Source: an uncultured bacterium (lineage in GTDB: Bacteria > Bacteroidota > Bacteroidia > Bacteroidales > Bacteroidaceae). From it: a stretch of DNA of 5,829 nucleotides. Within the stretch, counting starts at the first letter, position 1, and every line of letters begins with the position of its first letter. The stretch lies in NCBI GenBank assembly GCA_905215655.1, contig CAJMQT010000118.1, forward strand, positions 1-5,829, in the 5' to 3' direction. The translations under genes and the position numbers were made by a program. The notes below the pieces were generated by a model that did not search any database, was not told where the DNA came from, and saw only the letters and a list, made by a program, of their open reading frames with translations. Positions 3,379-5,829 of the stretch are shown here, one piece after another.

Positions 3379-5616
3379 ATGCTTCACGACTACCAGAAAG
3401 ATATCTGTCGCCGACTGACGGAGGCATGGAAGAGCCACCGCAGCGTGATGGTACAGATGCCGACGGGCACCGGCAAGACTCATGTACTTGCCGCCGTCGT
3501 CAGCGATTGCCTGCGCCGCAGCGAGGGCACGGTATGGATCGTGGCGCACAGAAGGGAACTGGTGGAGCAGGCTGAGCGCACGCTCGGACGTTATGACGTG
3601 GGCGGCGACAAGCGGCGGGTCAGGGTCATGGCGATACAATGGCTGTCAAGACACGTAGACGAGCTGACGGACCGACCGTCGTTAGTGGTTGTAGACGAGG
3701 CGCACCACGCCTTGGCGAAGACTTACAAGATGTTGTGGGACAAGTGCCCGCAGGCAAAATTCCTCGGACTGACAGCCACGCCGTGCCGCCTCAGCGGAGA
3801 GGGATTTACCGACCTGTTTGACGTCTTGCTGACGTCGTGGAGCGTGTCACGTTTCATCCGTGAGGGGCGGCTGTCGCTCTTCGATTATTACTCCGTCAGG
3901 ACGAACAGCGAGGACCGACGGCTCATCAGCCGACTGACGAAGCGTGGCGCCGACGGCGACTATCAGACAAAAGAACTTGACGCCCTGCTGAACCGCCGTC
4001 CTTCCATCAGCCGGCTGTATGACAGCGCGCGCCGTTATGCCGACGGCAAGAAAGGCATTGTCTACGCCATAAGCATAGACCACGCCCGCAACATCGCGGC
4101 ATATTACTCCGAACGGGGCATAAACGCCGTGGCAATAGACAGCAAGACGCCGATGGAGGAGAGGAGGAGGATAATTGAGAGGTTTAAAAATAGCAGCCTC
4201 ACCCCCGACCCAACCAACAGCCTCACCCCCGACCCCTCCCCAAGAGGGAGGGGAGTAATTACCTCTGTCGGTTGCGAACAGAATTTGAATACAGCAACAA
4301 AGCATATTACTCCCCTCCCTCTTGGGGAGGGGGCGGGGGTGAGGCTGTTGGTCAGCATCGACCTGTTTTCCGAAGGTTTTGACTGTCCCGACGTGGAGTT
4401 CATCCAGATAGCGCGACCGACGCTCTCGCTTGCCAAATACCTACAAATGGTGGGACGCGGACTGCGCCGCTCGGAGGGTAAGGAGAGCTGCGTGATAATC
4501 GACAACGTGGGACTTTACCACATGTTCGGACTGCCCGCCGCCGACCACGACTGGCAGGCGATGTTTGAAGGTCGCATAGCCGGCAGGGGGCACACCGACC
4601 GACGGCTGACAACAGATAATAATGCCCTGACCGCAGGAAAATCCGTCGACGGCTACGAGCTGTCGGCACACACAACAGCAATGAGCGCCGTGACAACCGC
4701 TGAGGGCACAGCCGTGACAAGCGGCGAGGAGCTGGAAGAGGTAATCACCCACGAACGGCTGCTTGAATATCTCGACAGCGGCAAATTGCCGGCGCCCGTC
4801 TACGGCGGCGACGAGCTGACCGCCGTCACCGGCAATGACGGCAAGCGGCGCTATGTCGACCGTCGCAACGGCAGGGAGTATCGCCACAGACCGACGGTGG
4901 TGAGGTTCGGAGCCTTCGAACTGTTGCGCTCCGAAGGCAGATATTACGACCGGACGAAGGCGCCATACGCCGAGGGTTTTGACAAAGACGAATGCCTCGT
5001 GTGCGACCGCGGCCGGTATCTCGCCCTGTACGCCGTTGCCGGCATGACCGAATACCCGTCGCGCTACGGCGACAACATAACATCATGCGCTGCGGCGCGC
5101 TGTCTCATCTCGGGCGACGACAGCCGTTGTTACCGCCTGCTGTACCGCATCAAAGGCAACGGCATCATCATCGGCGACGACGAGGACAACATCTATCACG
5201 TGAAAGAGAACTGCAAGCCGCGACTCATAGCGGCGCGCCAAGCCGACGGCACGACAGTCGACATCGGCACAATACTGACGCGCTTAGGCGAGAGAGCGGC
5301 GCAAGCCGACAGGAAGAGAGCCGACAGCAGCGAGCGTATGGCTCGTCTGCGCCAAGCCGAGCCGTTCCGCTCGGGCATGAAATGGGGTCTGCGCCTCGAC
5401 GGTCGGGTAATCGTGCCGCCCATCTACCGCTGCATCCGTCCCGCCGTCGGCAACTACCGCGCCGTGGAAAGCAGTCCGCAGCAATGGGGCATAATTCTCC
5501 TTGACGGGCGCGTGGTAGTGGAGACAAAATACATGGGCGTTGAAATCAATGACAACGGCAACGCCCTCCTGACAATTTTTCCGGGAAAGACGAAGACCGT
5601 GAAACTTAGAAATTAA
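3379..5616 (+). CDS. DEAH-box SF2 helicase with WG-type repeat C-terminus and in-frame palindromic insert
   Basis: This encodes 745 residues. Residues 1-400 are a superfamily 2, SSL2-like (COG1061) helicase: LHDYQ (2-6, Q-type start), Walker A PTGTGKT (28-34), VAHRRELVEQA (55-65, Ia), DEAH (106-109, II), LTATP (131-135, III), LFSEGFDCP (329-337, V) and QMVGRGLRR (356-364, VI with both arginine fingers). All ATPase motifs look intact. Residues about 272-322 do not belong to the fold. They are encoded largely by a palindromic element, giving SLTPDPSPRGRG and LPLGEGAG strings between the usual RF and EGFD. A Thr-rich linker follows (about 405-460), then a Cys-containing domain I do not recognise, and at the end two WG-type repeats, MKWGLRLDGRVIVPPIYR (from 667) and QWGIILLDGRVVVETKY (from 702). 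Such proteins unwind or remodel nucleic acid; the target is unknown. It lies on the same strand as the polysaccharide genes but is probably functionally separate. Confidence 0.87.
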   Translation: MLHDYQKDICRRLTEAWKSHRSVMVQMPTGTGKTHVLAAVVSDCLRRSEGTVWIVAHRRELVEQAERTLGRYDVGGDKRRVRVMAIQWLSRHVDELTDRPSLVVVDEAHHALAKTYKMLWDKCPQAKFLGLTATPCRLSGEGFTDLFDVLLTSWSVSRFIREGRLSLFDYYSVRTNSEDRRLISRLTKRGADGDYQTKELDALLNRRPSISRLYDSARRYADGKKGIVYAISIDHARNIAAYYSERGINAVAIDSKTPMEERRRIIERFKNSSLTPDPTNSLTPDPSPRGRGVITSVGCEQNLNTATKHITPLPLGEGAGVRLLVSIDLFSEGFDCPDVEFIQIARPTLSLAKYLQMVGRGLRRSEGKESCVIIDNVGLYHMFGLPAADHDWQAMFEGRIAGRGHTDRRLTTDNNALTAGKSVDGYELSAHTTAMSAVTTAEGTAVTSGEELEEVITHERLLEYLDSGKLPAPVYGGDELTAVTGNDGKRRYVDRRNGREYRHRPTVVRFGAFELLRSEGRYYDRTKAPYAEGFDKDECLVCDRGRYLALYAVAGMTEYPSRYGDNITSCAAARCLISGDDSRCYRLLYRIKGNGIIIGDDEDNIYHVKENCKPRLIAARQADGTTVDIGTILTRLGERAAQADRKRADSSERMARLRQAEPFRSGMKWGLRLDGRVIVPPIYRCIRPAVGNYRAVESSPQQWGIILLDGRVVVETKYMGVEINDNGNALLTIFPGKTKTVKLRN
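4194..4235 (+). repeat. Two-copy 24-bp tandem repeat at left edge of the palindromic element
   Basis: The 18-mer CAGCCTCACCCCCGACCC occurs at 4194-4211 and again at 4218-4235, a period of 24 bp or exactly eight codons. The protein reads SLTPDPTN then SLTPDPSP. The second copy is the outer part of the element's left arm, so the first is either a partial duplication of that arm or the stub of another copy. The period keeps the helicase reading frame. Confidence 0.8.
4214..4351. mobile_element. 138-bp palindromic element inserted in frame in the helicase gene
   Basis: The left arm at 4214-4259 and the right arm at 4306-4351 are 46 bp each and reverse-complementary with one mismatch (A4232 against G4333), separated by a 46-nt loop. 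Each arm holds its own 8-bp hairpin, CCCCTCCC/GGGAGGGG (4233-4240 with 4246-4253, and 4312-4319 with 4325-4332). The length is 138 bp, a multiple of three, and the frame read is stop-free. The unit encodes no transposase. I see no clear target-site duplication, so the true insertion points may differ by a few bases. From family knowledge, the RF-to-EGFD distance in SSL2-type helicases is about 16 residues; here it is 63, so about 47 residues are extra. It is likely a non-autonomous dispersed palindromic repeat. Confidence 0.85.
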
Positions 5617-5654
5617 GAATTAAGAGTGAAGAGTGAAGAATTATGAGTTAGGAG
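5606..5654 (+). repeat. Degenerate heptad repeat across the helicase stop codon
   Basis: Seven successive 7-bp units, TTAGAAA, TTAAGAA, TTAAGAG, TGAAGAG, TGAAGAA, TTATGAG and TTAGGAG, follow the same pattern as the array at 3271-3319 but have diverged. The second unit contains the helicase's TAA stop (5614-5616), so its last two residues, Arg-Asn, are encoded by the repeat. Confidence 0.75.
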
Positions 5655-5677
5655 TTATTTAATTAAATAATTCCTGA
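5648..5677. terminator. Near-perfect 30-bp AT-rich palindrome after the helicase gene
   Basis: The sequence from TTAGGAGTTATTTAA (5648-5662) to TTAAATAATTCCTGA (5663-5677) is an inverted repeat centred between 5662 and 5663. It has two mismatched pairs, both G-T wobbles in the transcript. It could form a hairpin 32 bases beyond the stop, though a real loop would cost the central pairs. There is no T tract, so a terminator role is weak. It may equally be the junction of two oppositely oriented repeat arms. Confidence 0.35.
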
Positions 5678-5690
5678 CTCCAAGCTACGG

Positions 5691-5798
5691 CGGAATACGC
5701 CAACAAGTAGGGACGTGCCTGTGGCATGTTTAATTTGATTATCAGCACTTTACGTTTAAACATGCCGAAGGCATGTCCCTACATGTTGGCGTATTCCG
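5691..5798. repeat. 108-bp inverted-repeat element with following T tract
   Basis: Arms of 43 bp at 5691-5733 and 5756-5798 are reverse-complementary at 39 positions, around a 22-nt loop. Both arms contain GTAGGGAC or its complement next to a small inner palindrome; in the right arm this is ACATGCC-GAA-GGCATGT (5760-5776). The right arm ends in CCG followed by six T residues (5799-5804), so on the plus strand the transcript would form a long stem plus U tract and could act as an intrinsic terminator for the helicase gene. The arm structure, with a hairpin nested in each arm, suggests a dispersed palindromic repeat used secondarily as a terminator. It is unrelated in sequence to the element at 4214-4351. 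Confidence 0.8.
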
Positions 5799-5829
5799 TT
5801 TTTTATGTTCTTGCTTTCCAAAATCGATG

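Noticed and set aside
4104..4505. Antisense frame giving the same LTPxPSPRGRG peptide as the sense strand
   Set aside because: This follows automatically from the palindromic element, which reads alike on both strands. It is not evidence of a gene.

Overview
The window looks like the distal end of a surface-polysaccharide (capsule or exopolysaccharide) locus from a Bacteroidales genome, most likely a Prevotella-type organism, followed by a DEAH-box helicase gene. The assignment rests on three things. Upstream regions are A-rich and mostly lack Shine-Dalgarno sequences. The polysaccharide genes have a mixed make-up and are separated by repeat-rich spacers. The spacers carry degenerate short tandem repeats ((TTAAGAR)n and ...ATTCCTGACTCC) of a kind I associate with Bacteroidales. 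Genus is an inference; there is no rRNA or marker gene here.

Layout. Positions 1-287 hold no intact gene. They contain a repeat module (38-107) and a short relic of the C-terminus of a hexapeptide-repeat acetyltransferase (about 195-254). Next come two overlapping genes for a split Alg14/Alg13-type glycosyltransferase (288-752 and 749-1216). A hairpin at 1218-1244 carries an inverted copy of the upstream repeat core. After it come a nucleotidyltransferase-fold protein of the NTP_transf_5 type (1279-2370) and a GT-A fold family 2 glycosyltransferase (2475-3281). These four genes are collinear and plausibly act together: the Alg14/Alg13 pair and the GT2 enzyme would add sugars to a lipid-linked oligosaccharide on the cytoplasmic face of the inner membrane. 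The nucleotidyltransferase's role is unknown.

The GT2 gene ends inside a heptanucleotide tandem repeat. An SSL2-type superfamily 2 helicase with C-terminal WG-type repeats follows (3379-5616), and its stop codon lies in the same class of heptad repeat. The most unusual feature is inside this gene. A 138-bp inverted-repeat element (46-bp arms with one mismatch, 46-nt loop; 4214-4351) interrupts the helicase core between the region before motif V and motif V itself, yet stays in frame and adds roughly 47 residues. It resembles in principle the Rickettsia palindromic elements that insert in frame into genes, but is of a different sequence family. The window ends with a second, unrelated long inverted repeat (5691-5798) followed by a T tract, which could also end transcription of the helicase gene.

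I found no tRNA, rRNA, CRISPR array, transposase or integrase. No complete novel multi-gene system is evident. The novelty lies in repeats that have colonised gene ends and a coding core.
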